Counted from the first letter of the stretch, positions 1-13,399 are shown. The stretch is 64,000 nt of DNA from Vandiemenella viatica (GCA_031002005.1 JARYHS010008074.1:176476494-176540493); one strand, 5' to 3'. The notes: a model not told the origin generated them from the letters alone. Translations and numbers: made by a program.

Positions 1-215
1 AGAGACGACCATATCCAACGCATCTGTCTATCGCCGCCCAGTAATTTTTCGAAAGTATAAGACAACATGTATTATTTATATAGAAAATTTTTCAACCAAA
101 TGTAGACTATTTTTTTCCTTGTTTCAAAGGATAAGTGTGCAAAGTTTCATCGAGATCGGATGAAAACTGTGGATTTGTATGACAAACAAACATACATTCA
201 TGTTTATATATAAAG
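1..215 (-). mobile_element. Helitron-like 5' terminal region, cut by window edge
   Basis: Read on the minus strand, the block starts near 215 with TCTTTATATATAAACATG. A run of TGTTTGTTTGTC and a segment resembling GATGAAACTTTGCACAC follow. A related block is at 53175-53400. The start with TC after an A, and the short TA-rich leader, match Helitron-like elements. The other end lies outside the window, so the class is inferred from the 5' side only. Confidence 0.4.
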
Positions 216-1009
216 ATTACGTCACCTGCAAACAACCTAGCTTCTGATAGTAAACAATCAACACAATAATTCATTAGAATAACGAATAGAAAATGGCCCC
301 AATAGGCTATCCCGTGGCACTCCCATTTTCACTTCCACTTCTTTTGATACTTCGTTCCTACCCTACCTTTTTCTTTCTACTTTTTACGAATTATTCTACG
401 CAGGACATCACTTTTTGATCCACTTCAACAGTTTTTACCTCATTTAGCACAATTTTATGGCCTCAATCTTACAAAAGTCTTGGAAAGATCTAGTGCTACA
501 TTATCAAATTGCCTCCCTTACCCATTTAATCCCAAATATATTACATATAGACTAATATCGGGGTTTTCATTAATATCTTTACCTAAAGCCATGCTGTCGA
601 GTTTAAAACCGCTAAAGTTTCTCACAGATATTTATGTTCCATCATGACTCATTAGTCTGTGTCTTGTGTTAAGTTCTTCATCTCAACATACCCCTCACAA
701 GCCACGTGCTCAGTTATCTGTTTCATATATTATAATCTGTCTACTTCTACAGTTCTTATCATGGACTGTTCCCTCTACCAACAAATTAAACAATCCCACA
801 TGTCTCAAAATGTTACCCTCCATCCCGTATTCTTCTTTCTATTAGACTCTTCAAAAAAATTTCCTTACCCACCATTTACAAAATACGTACTTTATCTGTC
901 CTATTAATTTTCAGCATTTATAGCACCACATTCCATATGCTACGATGTGGTGGCATATCAATCTCTCCTTATTAAACAGATGTTCCCAACAAAAATCAGT
1001 TTAACATGT
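216..1009. other. no gene recognised
   Basis: AT-rich sequence with only short chance reading frames. It lies downstream of the last visible SOX exon on the minus strand, so it is either intron or 3' flank of that gene. Confidence 0.5.
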
Positions 1010-1345
1010 AATTGCGACGATGGCATGTTTCCGTTTTGTGCAGTACACAGGAGCTGATGGCAGCGAGTTGTTTGAGGAAGCTGTTAGGACTAATCAGGCC
1101 CCGCGGTAGCCTGACTCCCCGGGCAGCAGGTGCCAGGAGGTCTGGCCGGGCAGGGCTCCCCCAGGAATGCGGTACCTGGAATGCCACAGTTCTCACGCCT
1201 CGCGACAACGCACACCTGGCCCACACCCCACCCACGCCTTTTGTGGTGCCGTCAAGGGAGGGGATCCACTGTGTGTCTGCCGCCTCACAGATCACAGAGA
1301 TTGAGTGTCTCGCCACACAGATTCATTAACAGTTCCACCGCCATT
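1010..1345. promoter_or_regulatory. GC-rich island, possible regulatory element or unrecognised exon
   Basis: An abruptly GC- and CpG-rich block in AT-rich surroundings, open on both strands over about 100 codons because GC-rich DNA lacks stops. It contains E-box cores (CAGGTG, CACCTG). Neither translation resembles a SOX C-terminus or any family I know. Composition alone supports it as a conserved non-coding candidate; function is unproven. Confidence 0.25.
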
Positions 1346-4300
1346 CTACAATAACCACCTTAGGACTGTAGTGATACTGACTTCACATGTGTGATCACCT
1401 TCCACTTTACCACTTCAGACAACTGCGGGATTTACTAGCGAGGTATGGATATTTCTTTCCACTTGGTTAAACAATACCTGTTCGCCTGTCATTCCAAAAA
1501 CAAAAATTATAATTAAAATAGTTAAAGATTCGAGGAAAGTTATCACTACAGTTCGGATCTTTATGACAAATCATTTTTTTTTTTCCTGCGTTCTTTTTGA
1601 CCTGTAATGTTGAACTAAACGTTTCCGATTGTATTAAAATGTATTTTATATAGCATATAAAAGTATATTCGGGCTTTTTTTTTCTAGTTTTGGTGATATT
1701 TCTACAGTAATTAAGGTCATATTTTGAGGAAAAATCTGGTATTTTTTTAATAGTACCTGGACTTCACTAGAAGTTATAGATGAGAAGAAAAAGGAAGACT
1801 ACAGTGTTCTCATGGATTGCATAAATACAAATGTAATTGAAAAAGATTTGATCGAAATTCAGCCACAGAATTATTAAAAGTATTTTAGCTATATTCTAAC
1901 ACAACCTCATTATTTTAGGAACTATGTTTTTATACAACTATGAAAAATAACAGGGCATTGTTGGGGTTGGAAATAATTAACAGTCTGTACGTAAGAAGAT
2001 ATAAGGATTTGTATTTCTTTCAAACTATATGGAATTAAATAGCTACTTTTGCCCGCTAAATTAACTCATACTTCTGACAGCTAATATCGCAGCTGAATCA
2101 TCAAATTCTACAGTTTCATCAGTCAAGGTTAAAATTTTACTCAGATGTCCTTAGCTACCATGTAACTAGTGTTTGTAATGCAATATATTACGCGGATAGA
2201 ACAAATAATTTAGCTGGTGGAAAAAAAAATTCTAAAAAGCGTTGTAAATTTACCAGGTACGCAGGATTTATATGCTACCAAACTATTTTCGTTGAATTTC
2301 CCCTTTTAAAATACTTCATGATTCAGATCTCTAAAATTTCATGTTTGTGGTCGACATGAAAAAAAGTGCGATAAAGTAAAATGTGTAGATTTATTTTATG
2401 AGTTCCGATAGATGGGATCCACCCCACATTCGAATTCTTCGCAAGAAAAAATATTTCTCAACAATGAGTTGTAGCGGCTCAGATTGCAGCTGTAATTTTC
2501 GTGTCTGCTTGCGTTTAAATTGTTTTCTATGTTGTATTCACAGCTAGAGAGGTGTCAGGATAAAAGAAACGATAATGACAGTAGTTAGCAGACAAGTCGT
2601 CTTTTCTTCAGGGCAGCCACGGTTCCGCTTTTAGCAGACGTCGTGGAAATGGATTTTCTTTCGTCTCCGTAACATGCATCAGTTCTGGGAATGCCAGTGT
2701 GCTCTTTTAACGACCAGTGCTGTACAATGGTTTGTGTGAGGTTCCTAGAAGGCCGGAAGGAGCCGCATTGAGTAGCTCCGCGTGGCGCTACAGAGCTCCT
2801 GCTCACAATACCGCAATGCGATCACAACTCCAGAGGTAATCGTAACAACATCCAGCTGAGTACAAATACAGTTATTAGAACTCATGTGTTGTCTCAATAA
2901 TTTTTCCTTTTAATTGGAAAGAAACAAAGATCAAGATGTAACAGGGGATGTGTGTTTGATTATTCGACTACATCCATTGCTTTTACACGAGGGTTTAATG
3001 ATTTTTTTGCTGTTATTTGGTTGTATATCAATAGTTATAGCTGAATTGGGGACCAATTTTGAATATAACTTACAGAAAATTATTTCTTTCTTTACTTTAA
3101 GCCATTTTTGTTAACGATAAAAGATTAATAAATAATTTAAGTTCACTATTTACATTAGAAAAAACTTTAAACACATACTTTTATTTTTCAAAATACTCCT
3201 AAACCCTTTAAATATATTGGGCAAACTTCTCGTCAGCTTAAAAATTCCTTGAGAAAGGAACCCTTCCTTCTGTTAACATTTTTTAACATTTATACTTTGA
3301 TCCATTATCGAGTAATTTTCAACTATGTATGTTCAACTCGTATGTTCGGAAGAATTATTCCTTCAACATATTCTGATATCGGCCCACTTTTTACAAATTA
3401 CAATTATCTTACGAGATATTTAATAACAATTTATTGTAACATTCTTGGACTTACATTACCATACTCGTCATATAGACAACATTTCACGTCGGTCTTTTAC
3501 GAGTTTAAGCGTAGTAATTCCTACCAATCAGGCAGGTCTCCTTAAATCAGATTTTTTTTTTTTTTTTGCTTGAGTTCTCAATCAAACTAGTATTTAAATT
3601 CGAACTACTCTCTTGTTACTGTTTTACTGACTAACTTTCAGTGTATGTCTCACTCTTAAGCCATACTGTTGATAAGTAAATCCAATACGCTTAGCAGAAT
3701 TAGGTTCATCACTAGTATAATACAATACAGCTCCTACTTCAAACTTTCTGCAGAGTTGAGATTTCAGGCTATCTGAAAGACTCCAGAATTCATTCCTCAA
3801 GGAGTGACACGTTCTACTTGCTGCTGAATCTGGTCTACAGGGTGAACAGGGATTATAAGGCTGTGTTACAAAAATAATTACTGGGCATAACCCTGTTTTC
3901 AGTTTTACCATATGCAGAGGAAAGAATCCTTCGTAAGTTAATATCAGCTAAGTGAGTTAGACAATTAATCTGGAATGTCACTAATCAGGCCTAGCATCCG
4001 ATATACTGTGGACTCCAGGCCAGACCAGACGATTGCCGAAATGGTTTATCTAATAGCAAATACCCAAATTCCTTACTATACAATGTCCATTGTTCTCTCC
4101 TGTCTCTACTGGCCTCGACAGCTATAAGCCGTTAAAAAAAAAAAAAACAGCATAACAGACGAAATTTAAGAATTTTCTGTAAGAAGTGACTTTGAACGCA
4201 CAAACAATTACTGGTACAGTTACATTCCAACATTCAAGCGGTTGTATAAAATCATTACATAAAATAAAATGAATATGCCTACTATCTACTCAAAACAACG

Positions 4301-5098
4301 GTGCAAGGATTGCATTTGGATTTCTATATAGAGCAACGAAAATAATTGACATCTTATCGGGTGTGTTATTGTTTAATAAAGCTTCAAAAATATCACTAAG
4401 CTGCATATCTGGTTTCAATAGGTAGAAAGATGCAGTTTCACCGTAATATCGCTCACGGATGACAGTCAACACTAGTGAAGGTATGCCATCTGTAGATGCT
4501 TATCTGCTCTGCCCTGCCGTCAGTTGCCTCTTGTTGAGAACAGCTAGGTCCATAGGTTGTGGAATTGCTTACGCGCAGATCGTATACAGCTCACGCAACA
4601 TGCGCCCTTCCGTATGGTCCATCTCATTAAATGATTCAAGTAATAATTAATATACAGGTCTGGTAATTTATAGCACTCAAATGTAGCAACAGAGGCTAGT
4701 ACGGGAAGAACTTGTCAACTTTGCTGCTTATTGTGCAAGATTGGCGCAGCAACGCTGTGCCTGTATAACATACCAGGCATCAACAAGACTGTTCTACATG
4801 CTTACTGGACTGCCAAGAGTGTATGGTTTATCCCAATTCTCGAATGAGAATGCCTCTAAGATGGCTGCATCTCAGTTTTCACTCCGTATTGCCCCTCAAA
4901 TTCACTCCAAAATAAAATAGACAATCGTTTTGATATAGCAATTTTGGCTGATCGCCATTGTTCCGAGCTGCAGGTGAAACGCCTTTTCGAACCAACCTGC
5001 CAAGGGTCACTAACCTCGACTGCTGACCACTCCCACTCAACAACTGATGGTAAGCCATTAGGGACCATCAACAAAGGTCAACAAAGTGAGACATCGTG
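1346..5098. other. no gene recognised
   Basis: AT-rich DNA with short oligo-T/A runs (for example near 3550 and 4135) and no frame with recognisable homology or codon bias. Frames of up to about 95 codons (for example minus 3624-3911) show no domain. Confidence 0.45.
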
Positions 5099-5870
5099 TG
5101 AAAAGGGGAGGGGGGACGAGTCATAAGATTCATGACGTCACATAAATTCGTATCACTTTTTGGCACTTGGTGGCCGCGCGAGTTCACGCTCGCTGTACAT
5201 ATGGTGTCGCACGTTGGCAGGCTTTGACATGTACCGAAAGGCCAATACCGCCTTTGAGGCTTTAACAAAATATGACTGCCGCATACTTATTTAAACGATA
5301 ATGTGGTATCTGTGGTCTATATCTTCAATAATACAAAGCCACTAACCAACACTAGCAATATCATAAGAGTCAACGAGAGGTTTTCCCCATCACGTAGATT
5401 CGTCCTGAAAGAATTGCAGCTAGACGTGACAGAGAAGGTCTTTGATAAACGATGACGATGACGATGCTATATGGTTGGAAGAACATGATGTTGACACATA
5501 GAATGTTCCTAACATTATTCAAATCGAGAACTAAGTGACTGCTATGCCAGTCACAAATAATATAAAAGAATGGGTTCAAAATTCATGGACAGAAGATGTT
5601 TAAAATTTGTATCATTAATTTGATTTGTTATGTTTCATCAATTTGATTTGTCGTTGATTTTATGAGAAAATATTTTAAATAGAAATAAAAAAATAATTTG
5701 GGAATTGCTGTTTTAATTTAATAATTTCTAAATTTAAAATTGTAAAATATGTGACGTCACACCACGGGAGGGGGTCTGTCACTCAAATGGACCACATGTG
5801 CCGAGGAGGAGGGGATCTAAAAAGATCATGAAATTCATGTGACTTAATTTATGAATGGCCTCAATGACCT
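5099..5870 (+). repeat. two related copies of a G-rich plus GTGACGTCA repeat end
   Basis: A G-rich run followed by a TGACGTCA palindrome and ATAAATT occurs at 5099-5153. A related arrangement lies at 5745-5870: GTGACGTCAC, a G-rich run, then CATGTGACTTAATTTATG. The same order suggests two copies of the terminal part of a DNA transposon or similar repeat, about 0.65 kb apart. The class cannot be assigned, and the alignment is by eye. Confidence 0.35.
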
Positions 5871-6179
5871 GTTTTGTATGAGTCACATTCATCGTTGTAA
5901 ATGGTACTCTATCCTGCAGCAAGGCGGATTTACAAGAAAGTAGTACGTGTGGCCCGATTAACGATTCTATTTCTAAAGTTTATCCCGGCAGCTGGAAAGG
6001 TTAGCCACCACTGCCTTAGACGCAATATAAGTTCACAATAAGTGTTGCAAAACTCACATTGTTAATTAGCATGTATACAATTTCCTTCACGTTAAGAAAC
6101 TATAAAAATGTTTAAAATGTTGTGGCCCAATATTTCTCTCAGTCTTTTAGTGTCACGAATCCTTAACGTTTCCTCTGTT

Positions 6180-6465
6180 TCCGCAATGTGTGCAGATATT
6201 ATAAAACGTGGCGAGGTGAGCTGTTGACCGCAGATGACCTTGGCGGTCCGATCGGGATGTGTGGTGTCGATAAGCGGGCGGTGAGATTGACCATTGTGTG
6301 CGGCGCGGCCCAGATGGGCTACTATTGTCTCCGCGATACGGTAGCAGCAGCCCAGGTGCGCTCCAGAGTCGGCCTGTCACACAACGCCCTCCACCAGTAG
6401 CCGCACTCGCCCTAGATTGGTTTCAGGAGCTCTTCCGGTGCATATCTCTCATTGCCTTTGTCACT
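6180..6465. promoter_or_regulatory. CpG-rich block with SOX-type motifs, candidate cis-regulatory element
   Basis: A GC-rich island in AT-rich DNA, on the 3' side of the visible SOX exons. It contains CCATTGT (6291-6297), TATTGTC (6323-6329) and CTTTGT (6456-6461), all matching the generic SOX core WWCAAWG in one orientation. No coding homology was seen in either strand. The regulatory role is inference from composition and motifs. Confidence 0.3.
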
Positions 6466-6689
6466 CTAACACAGTATCCGTTCGTTACAAACATGTGTGT
6501 TGATTTATAAGCGTTGGGAAATTAACTTTCTGCAACAGCGTTACTACCGAGCAGACAGAACCTGTGGATTATTACTTGTTGAGGTAGAAGACCTGAAGTT
6601 TGTTACATTACGCTGTGCTTTTCAGCGTCCCAAAAATTCCCACAAGAAAACTATAAAATCTGAATTACTAACTTTTAGGATTGATTACT

Positions 6690-6870
6690 CCTATCAGCTT
6701 CAAAATAGGCCCCTGTGGCCGAATAAAGCGAAGCCATTGTGTTTCCCATTAACTGAACAATTTTGGAATGCCGATTCACTTAATCTCTCCTCTGGTGTCT
6801 CGAGCCGGCGACACTTCATCATCATTCAGGGTAACAGCCGAAGTCACTGGGTGCAATGCTGCTGAATAAG
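6690..6870 (+). repeat. possible tRNA-like SINE relic
   Basis: The sequence around 6711-6735 (CCCCTGTGGCCGAATAAAG) resembles a box A tRNA promoter region. A GCC-rich body and AGTCACTGGGTGCAATGC follow. Box B is degenerate, and no target duplication or A-tail was found. Weakly supported. Confidence 0.22.
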
Positions 6871-6904
6871 GTGGATACTGCATTATACTGTATAATCGTG
6901 TTTT

Positions 6905-7690
6905 CTTGGCGTGGGAGGTGCCGTGTTTTCAATTTCTGGTATGTCAGGGCATGGATGAGAGAAAGCTTGGGCAATCAATGTTAAAATGCAGTAGGGTCAA
7001 AAGAATCAAGGAACTCATGTTGTGTACAGAACGAACTTTTGCCTGGTGCATTGTTCTGATGCAGGAGAAAGTGTCTCGTCCAAAGCTCCTATAATTTTCT
7101 CCGAATATCCAGTCAAATATGTCTTAGAACTTTGTAACAGAATGCCGAATTCAAAGTCTACCAATGGGAAACAAATTGTGAAGGAATGATTCCCTTAACA
7201 CAGAAAAACCAATGATCATCATCTTCACATTATCTTTTATCGATAACTATTGGGATTTGGATCTTGACGAAATGGGACTTGTCCATTACAACGATTTTTG
7301 CTTCGTTTCTGACTTTTTACCATACATCCAGCTTTTGTCGCCGATCATAACAAAAAGGTTTTATAGTTAAAAGACTTTTTTTCTCAATTCAGTGCAAATA
7401 TAAATGCATCGCTGGTTTTGGTAACATGTCAACATGCGGGGAACTTTTGCGTTAAAATTCCCTAACAGCATTCTATATACAATTTACTGTAATATTATGA
7501 ATTGTCAAACGACGGTCTCCATAAATCATTACCTCATTACTTAAATTTTGGCAATTGTCTCGGACTTGGTTGAGACGAATTTCTGTCAGTCTTGAATCGC
7601 AAAACGAAAACCATTCGAAAACTTGTGTACGACTTACAGTCATTTTTTATTCACACATAAACTGCGCGTTGTTCTTTTAGTGTTCATCAC
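6905..7690 (-). pseudogene. mariner-type transposase relic
   Basis: Read on the minus strand across several frames, the order of recognisable pieces matches a mariner transposase. A helix-turn-helix part comes first (SRTQVFEWFSRF, 7600-7660), then a GDRRLTI segment. The catalytic region follows, with CVKGIIPSQFV about 7200 and FLLHQNNAPG near 7050; HQNNAP stands where HHDNAP is usual, so the second catalytic Asp appears changed to Asn. Many stops and frameshifts make it dead. No terminal inverted repeats or TA duplication were found, so the ends are approximate. Confidence 0.5.
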
Positions 7691-7734
7691 GAAAGAAATT
7701 ATACGTTGAGGCAAAATCGCTTTCAAACCTAAAG

Positions 7735-7893
7735 GAATTCGTCAATGGCCCTTCTAAAGAAACCATCCAGGTAATATCTTGGAGTGTAAGTCATCAAAAA
7801 CCGAATTCTGGATCGCCATACGGGGATTCGAATCTTTGTCGTCCCGAATGCGAGGCCAGTGTGTTACTACTCACCCGCCACGCTCGATCATAC
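7735..7893 (-). mobile_element. SINE (family B body), fragment
   Basis: On the minus strand the block carries the tRNA-like head, with a box B of the form GATTCGAATCCCCG and GCCTCGCATTCGGGACGAC. The shared body follows (upstream of CCATTGACGAATTCC). The 3' tail is missing or unreadable, and the sequence is diverged from the younger copies at 46.5 and 62.0 kb. Confidence 0.6.
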
Positions 7894-10027
7894 AACACAA
7901 ATAGAAAGTCAGTATAAAATTGCCACACACAATGTTACGGATTTTCTTATCGACATCTATCGGTGCAGGACAGTATTATTTCCGGTTCTTAACACATAAC
8001 GTCAGTACGGAAATTTTTTGATTCCAACTTGAAGTCAAGTGACGTCAGACGTTTTTTTTATTTGAATAAAGCTTCTCTGTTAAATAGGATTCTTGTGTCG
8101 GAGCATCCTTCCAGGTTGGAGCATCTTATTTAATACGGAATGTCCAAGAAGTCGTAACTAGGTAAGCCGCAGCGCAACGTAGTACGTGCTTGGTGAGTGG
8201 AAATATGGGGTCAGCACTTGGCTTGGTTACAAGTCGCGCCATCCAGAATCGCTTCCAGAAATCTCTCCAGCCGGAAGCACTAAAGATTTCTTGATAACAC
8301 CCATGGTTGATTTCCCTTCTGTTCGTTGTTGATAGTCCTCTTCCGGTTCCAATTAAATAAAAAATCGGGATACCACGTAAGTAAAAGTCATAAAATTCGT
8401 TCAAAGGAAACTTGCGAAGAAAATGTGGCCATAGTGTTGTATTTTGGAATCAAAATTAGGTGGTGTTCCCACGAGGATTTCTAATTGATCATACGCCAAT
8501 AAAGGAACCATTTTCATATATTGATTTCAATAAAACCGCTAAATTAACAAAAAAAACTGTTTCTCTCGAAATGATTCGTTATATAATTATGTTTTCTTTA
8601 GCATATATATATTTCTCAATTAGATCTACAATAGAATTTCAATTGAAGTTTGTTGCCATCTATTTTCCTGGTGCGATACGTACTGAATGACATTGTTTAT
8701 TAATAGCAAATCCTGTTGGTCAATGGGGAGGGTAAATATTTCGTTTCAGTAATTATTTATCATCAATTAGTTGAATCATTAACAATTTTATTAATCCTCG
8801 TCATTATTGGATTTGGCCAAACTTTGTAATAAATAGATGAAAAGTTGTACAATCACATATCATTACTACCTTTACTTTGCTTGACCAAAACACAGCATTA
8901 CACTGAGTACTGCCGAAGATGAACATATCTGTCGGAAGTTTCCCGATTAGCAACGTTATCCGAATTTTAAAACATATTCAGCAAAAATACTTCCAAAACG
9001 TTAAATGTAGGGCTTCATACATCATTTTATGTTGAACTTAATGGACATTTTTCAGAGTAAATAAACTGCCGATTATACCGGCAGTCAATTCACATTACTG
9101 CTTGTGTATTTGTAAAGAATAAAATATAAGTTACAATACATTTATCGAAAGTTGAGTGGAATGTATTTTTGTGGAAAAATATAAGAAAAAACTGGAATAA
9201 TTATTAACTCCGTTTCAGGTAAACATTTTTATTTAAAACTCCTGTTACTTCGGTGATTAATATGGCATTTTAGAACCCATCAGGTAACATTTTGTGCAAA
9301 GAAATGTAAGCAATGCATCAGTTAACTTTGAAGATTTGTGAGCAACGAACCGAAGTAACCGGATTACTGCTCTCTGCTCGTTGGCACTGCTCATTACTGC
9401 CGAGTTTTCCGTTTTTAAAAATACGTCTGCTGACTGATTAACCGAGTCATTCGACCGAATTAATAACGATCATTGGGCGACCCGTGCAGCCCTCTCCCCT
9501 CCGTGTTGACACAGGGTGTCACTTCCAGTATTGCCACTCTCTCGGCGCGAAAAACCAACAACACATTCCACTCGATTTCCTTTTACATCACCTTCATAAA
9601 CCCAGCAATATATAATAACTGCTATTTCATACCGTTAGCAGAAACATATCATTTTCTAACATCAAATGATTTTTGTAGGAGAGGATAAATATCATTCGAC
9701 AGTCAATTTCTCTGAAACGCTTTAGGAAAAGTGATTTTTCTAAATTATTAGCGTTGTTTTAGAACTGGAACTTTTTTCACGTTTTACTTCTTCATACGTG
9801 GTTCCGAGTGATAGAAAATAATAATAAATTTTCCATTTAAAACTCAATCTTTTATAGATCGAATATATTCTGAAATTCACTTCCTGCTACGATATGCGCA
9901 TGAAAAACGGACCTAAATTCCAGAATATCTGCGAGGGACAAGTTACAGAAATGAAATTTCTCCAGGTTATTGGAACTTGCAGTAGCAATTATTTTTAAAA
10001 AAATGTGATTACAGAAAGTACATCTAA
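7894..10027. other. no gene recognised
   Basis: AT-rich DNA. The longest frames (minus 8126-8404, plus 8460-8690) show no known domain, and their composition matches the surrounding sequence. Confidence 0.45.
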
Positions 10028-11211
10028 TCTATCTATCTATATCTCTAAAACGAAAACCGGATAAATTTTGCTTATAAAAGCTAAGAAACTACTGAGCAGA
10101 TTTCGATGGGGTTTTCGCCGTTTTAAAGCGTAGAATCTCAATTGAGTTGTTTGATATTTCAACGTTTCATAACGCTGGTGTATTAAAGGAAATTCTGAAC
10201 GTATAGTGATAAATACCAAAGATGGAACGATTAGATGTTGCACACTTCGCACTAAACACACAATACAATGTCTCTGACCATAGCCTTTAAAGAAAGCAAT
10301 AAAATCACTTTAAAATTATAAATATTTTGCACACTAAACAAAACATGAAATATTATTTCCTTTAATTCTGGATATTCAGTTTTTAAACGCCATAGATGGC
10401 CGTATTGAACGCGATAATCTAAGTAAGATAAAATAGCAGAGATTTTATTTTGATCACAATCTCTGTCAGTACAAACACAATGTCTCTGCCTATTGTCTTT
10501 GACGTTCTGCTCATGATAAAATGGCGCCGCAGTATGTAACTGACTAATACAAATAGAAAGTAAATATTTTTTTAATATCTTGCTTAGTTCTGAATATTTG
10601 ATATACAATTGTGAATAACTGATATTCAACTGTACAGGTACGGAATAAATTTTAATTTTGAGCACCAATGCCAGATGAAGTAGCATTATGAGACATATCT
10701 AATGTTTGATACTGTGAAAACTCGATTCAGCAGCTTTCAGGTAATGGCTAGATTATTCGTAAAATATGTGTGTCGTAACGTCTTATATATGTGGTATGTA
10801 TTAATGAGCCTACGGCCCATGTTTCGATTTTCAAGCAGCAGATGTGATTAGGTTGAAATAAAACCTGGACTAAAATGAAAACTGAAATTCTGTATCAAAG
10901 CATTCAAACCTCCCCATTCTTAGAACTGTGCTCCAAAATCACCGTTTAGTTTAATACTCCAAATGACGGGTACGAAATCAGTGAAGCTTGGTACGCATGA
11001 ATCTTTTGGAACGAATAAAAATAATGTAGCGGTAAATCAACTTCAACCCACTCCTTTTTTGGTAGGATGCGGATGAATCTAGATTTTCTTTAATTCCGGA
11101 AATGAATGGGAGGAATTGTATGAAACTTGGTAGACATTTCTCATTGCGTGAATAATAAATGTTTATGGTAAATCAACTAACGAGACCGCGCAAAGCCGGG
11201 TACTCTGCTAG
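10028..11211 (+). mobile_element. Helitron-like non-autonomous element
   Basis: The proposed left end is TCTATCTATCTATATCTC after an A. The right end is GCCGGGTACTCTGCTAG followed by T. A TC start, a CTRR end (here CTAG), insertion between A and T, and no target duplication are established Helitron hallmarks. The minus-strand element at 41770-44660 has the same kind of ends (TCTATCTATATATC and GCGGGTAACTGCTAG). No Rep/helicase coding is present. The interior has repeated ACAATGTCTCTG words (about 10265 and 10480). Confidence 0.5.
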
Positions 11212-12329
11212 TTATAAATAAAAAAAAAACTATAGTTTATTTGTATCATGCTCAACGAATGTGAGGTTACAGATAACCTCGATATAGTAGAAACTTCTTT
11301 AAAAAAAAAAATTACTACCTATAGAAATGCAACTTGAGCAAATGAGACAGGCAAAAGTGAGTAATACAGTGAATTACTCTGTAATATCAAAGAATAATCT
11401 CAGCAAGATGTATGAGAAATACATGAGAAGTTAATAACAAAAAGCTTTCATCAGCATATATTTCAGAATGTATTTCTTTTTTCTGTGTTTAATTCATATT
11501 ATATATATAACAATATGGCATTTTACTTCTACTTGAGTATTAATAATTTTTGCTTCTGTATTTTGGGGAACTGTTCATCAAGTAGTAGGTAAGGGGATTT
11601 ATTCTTGCTGCAATAGTGAGAATTTTGAGTAGAAGAGAAAAGAGATTTTGAATATATTTTCAAATTACAATCGGAAATATAATACAGAAAAATCATTATT
11701 TAACACAGCATAAAAGTAAAGCCACTATGACAGAATTTAACGCATACCGAATTTTCATTTTGTTCTTTATGACGAAACAGCTAACTCTTCTCGATGGGTC
11801 TGTTCACTTTTGTTAGACTCCTCACGCTCCTAACTTGTTCTTGTATGTCCCCCTGTCCGTTGAGAGGGATAAAAATACAGTCACGGAATCGCTATACTAT
11901 ATTGTCAAATATACGTTACTGATGTGCTTCCAAAATGGGCTGTATGACTAGGAAAATTGTGTACTTTTACAGAGGAAGATGTTACATTCTTATTATCTCA
12001 TTAAACTGCATTTTTTCGGACCAAATCCGGAATATTTTTTAAAAACAGGTCTTTGTCAATAATCAGGAGAACGTGGTGGTTTTATTAGGAGAAAGATACT
12101 GAGATCGAATTGTTGCTACATTGATTAAATTCAACCTACACAGCAGTAACAGCTAAGTAACCTTGCAAAAGGACATATATTAAGCTTAACTCTCGATTTG
12201 CACATCTCTGCTATCTTTGGCAGTAATACGTTCTAGTTCTAAGTTGGATCCAATATAACGGTAAATATGTTTGCTCTCCAAAAAATCGAGGTAAATTAGG
12301 AAATTTGATATTTCATTTCATTTTCATGT
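11212..12329. other. no gene recognised
   Basis: AT-rich sequence with A-runs (11220, 11300) and no recognisable coding or repeat structure. Confidence 0.45.
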
Positions 12330-12555
12330 AGAAAACGTTCTAGCTTCGCATTCGGCAGGAAGCGGGTTCGAATCCCCGTCTGGCCATCCGAATTTGGGTT
12401 TTCCACGGTTTCCCAAATCAATCCTGGCGAATGCCGGCATGGTTCTTTCAAAAGTCCATGGCCGAATTCCTTCCAGTTCCTTGCACTCAGTCCATTCCCG
12501 CCTCTAATGACCTTGACGTCGACTAGGCGTAAAGCCATAAGCATAAGCAAGGTTT
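12330..12555 (+). mobile_element. tRNA-derived SINE, family B
   Basis: Contains GCTTCGCATTCGG, the box B GGTTCGAATCCCCG, and the body CATCCGAATTTGGGTTTTCC through GGCCGAATTCC. It ends in the B-type tail with ATGACCTTGACGTCGACTAG and GCGTAAAGCCATAAG. The head is truncated or diverged. No clear target duplication was found. Confidence 0.75.
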
Positions 12556-13399
12556 TCTTTGATCCAGCTATAGTATTATGATATGATCAACATGCCACTG
12601 GTTTTAAATAATTTATTGATTCAACTAAGCGCAGACAACACAGGACGGAAAATTAAAACCACCCTCACTTGAGGCCGGATTCTAAACAGTGACCCTTCCA
12701 ATGCATGGCCAATGTGCTGCCTTCTACATTGTCAAGTACGGCAACGATAAAGAATTCAAGTGGATTTTTTTTATATGCTAAGTGACTCATTGCTGGATAG
12801 CAGCAATGTCTGCTCGACTGTCGTTATATCGCTGATCGACGAGCTCAGATTCTGAGATACAGGAGCATAAAAAAAATACTAGTTACATTTAACGAGCACT
12901 TGCACACAACAAAATTCAATAAGTAAACCAGTACGAAAATGCATTCAAATACTACAGTGCATTTTAAAAATATTAAGAATTTAATATGGTAAGAAACATG
13001 GAATTCTCTCTCAGATACAAGTCGAAAGTTGGCATGAAAAGCATCTAGGTATCCAAATGCCAATCACAAATATCGCCATCTACGAGTATTTCGCACAACG
13101 ATAGAAAGCCGTATACCACCATTGGGAGCATAAAATATCCAACGTTAATACTACGCATCTAGTCTACGTTCATCTCGTTTTCGCACGCTTCAACGTAACA
13201 CGGGTCGAAGCCTCTTTTACACTGTATAGCGATGAAGAAATAAAGGTCAACTTCTTCAGAGGACTTCAGAGATGTCCCATTTCTCCATCTTCCAGACCTA
13301 GAACGTGACTGTAAAGCCTATATATCAAGATAAGTATTTCACTGAATCATTCCAGAGTTGTATCTTCTCCCTGTGTCGTAAAAGCCATTAAGGACCACC
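12556..13399. other. no gene recognised
   Basis: AT-rich DNA with no recognisable domain. A box B-like GATTCTAAACAG lies near 12670 on the minus side but has no supporting SINE body. Confidence 0.4.

Noticed and set aside
1012..1329. Overlapping frames on both strands in the GC-rich island
   Set aside because: GC-rich DNA rarely contains stops. Neither translation resembles a known protein, so no CDS was called.
10252..10686. 144-codon minus-strand frame
   Set aside because: Lies inside the Helitron-like element, has an AT-driven composition (many Ile, Leu, Ser, Tyr) and no recognisable domain.
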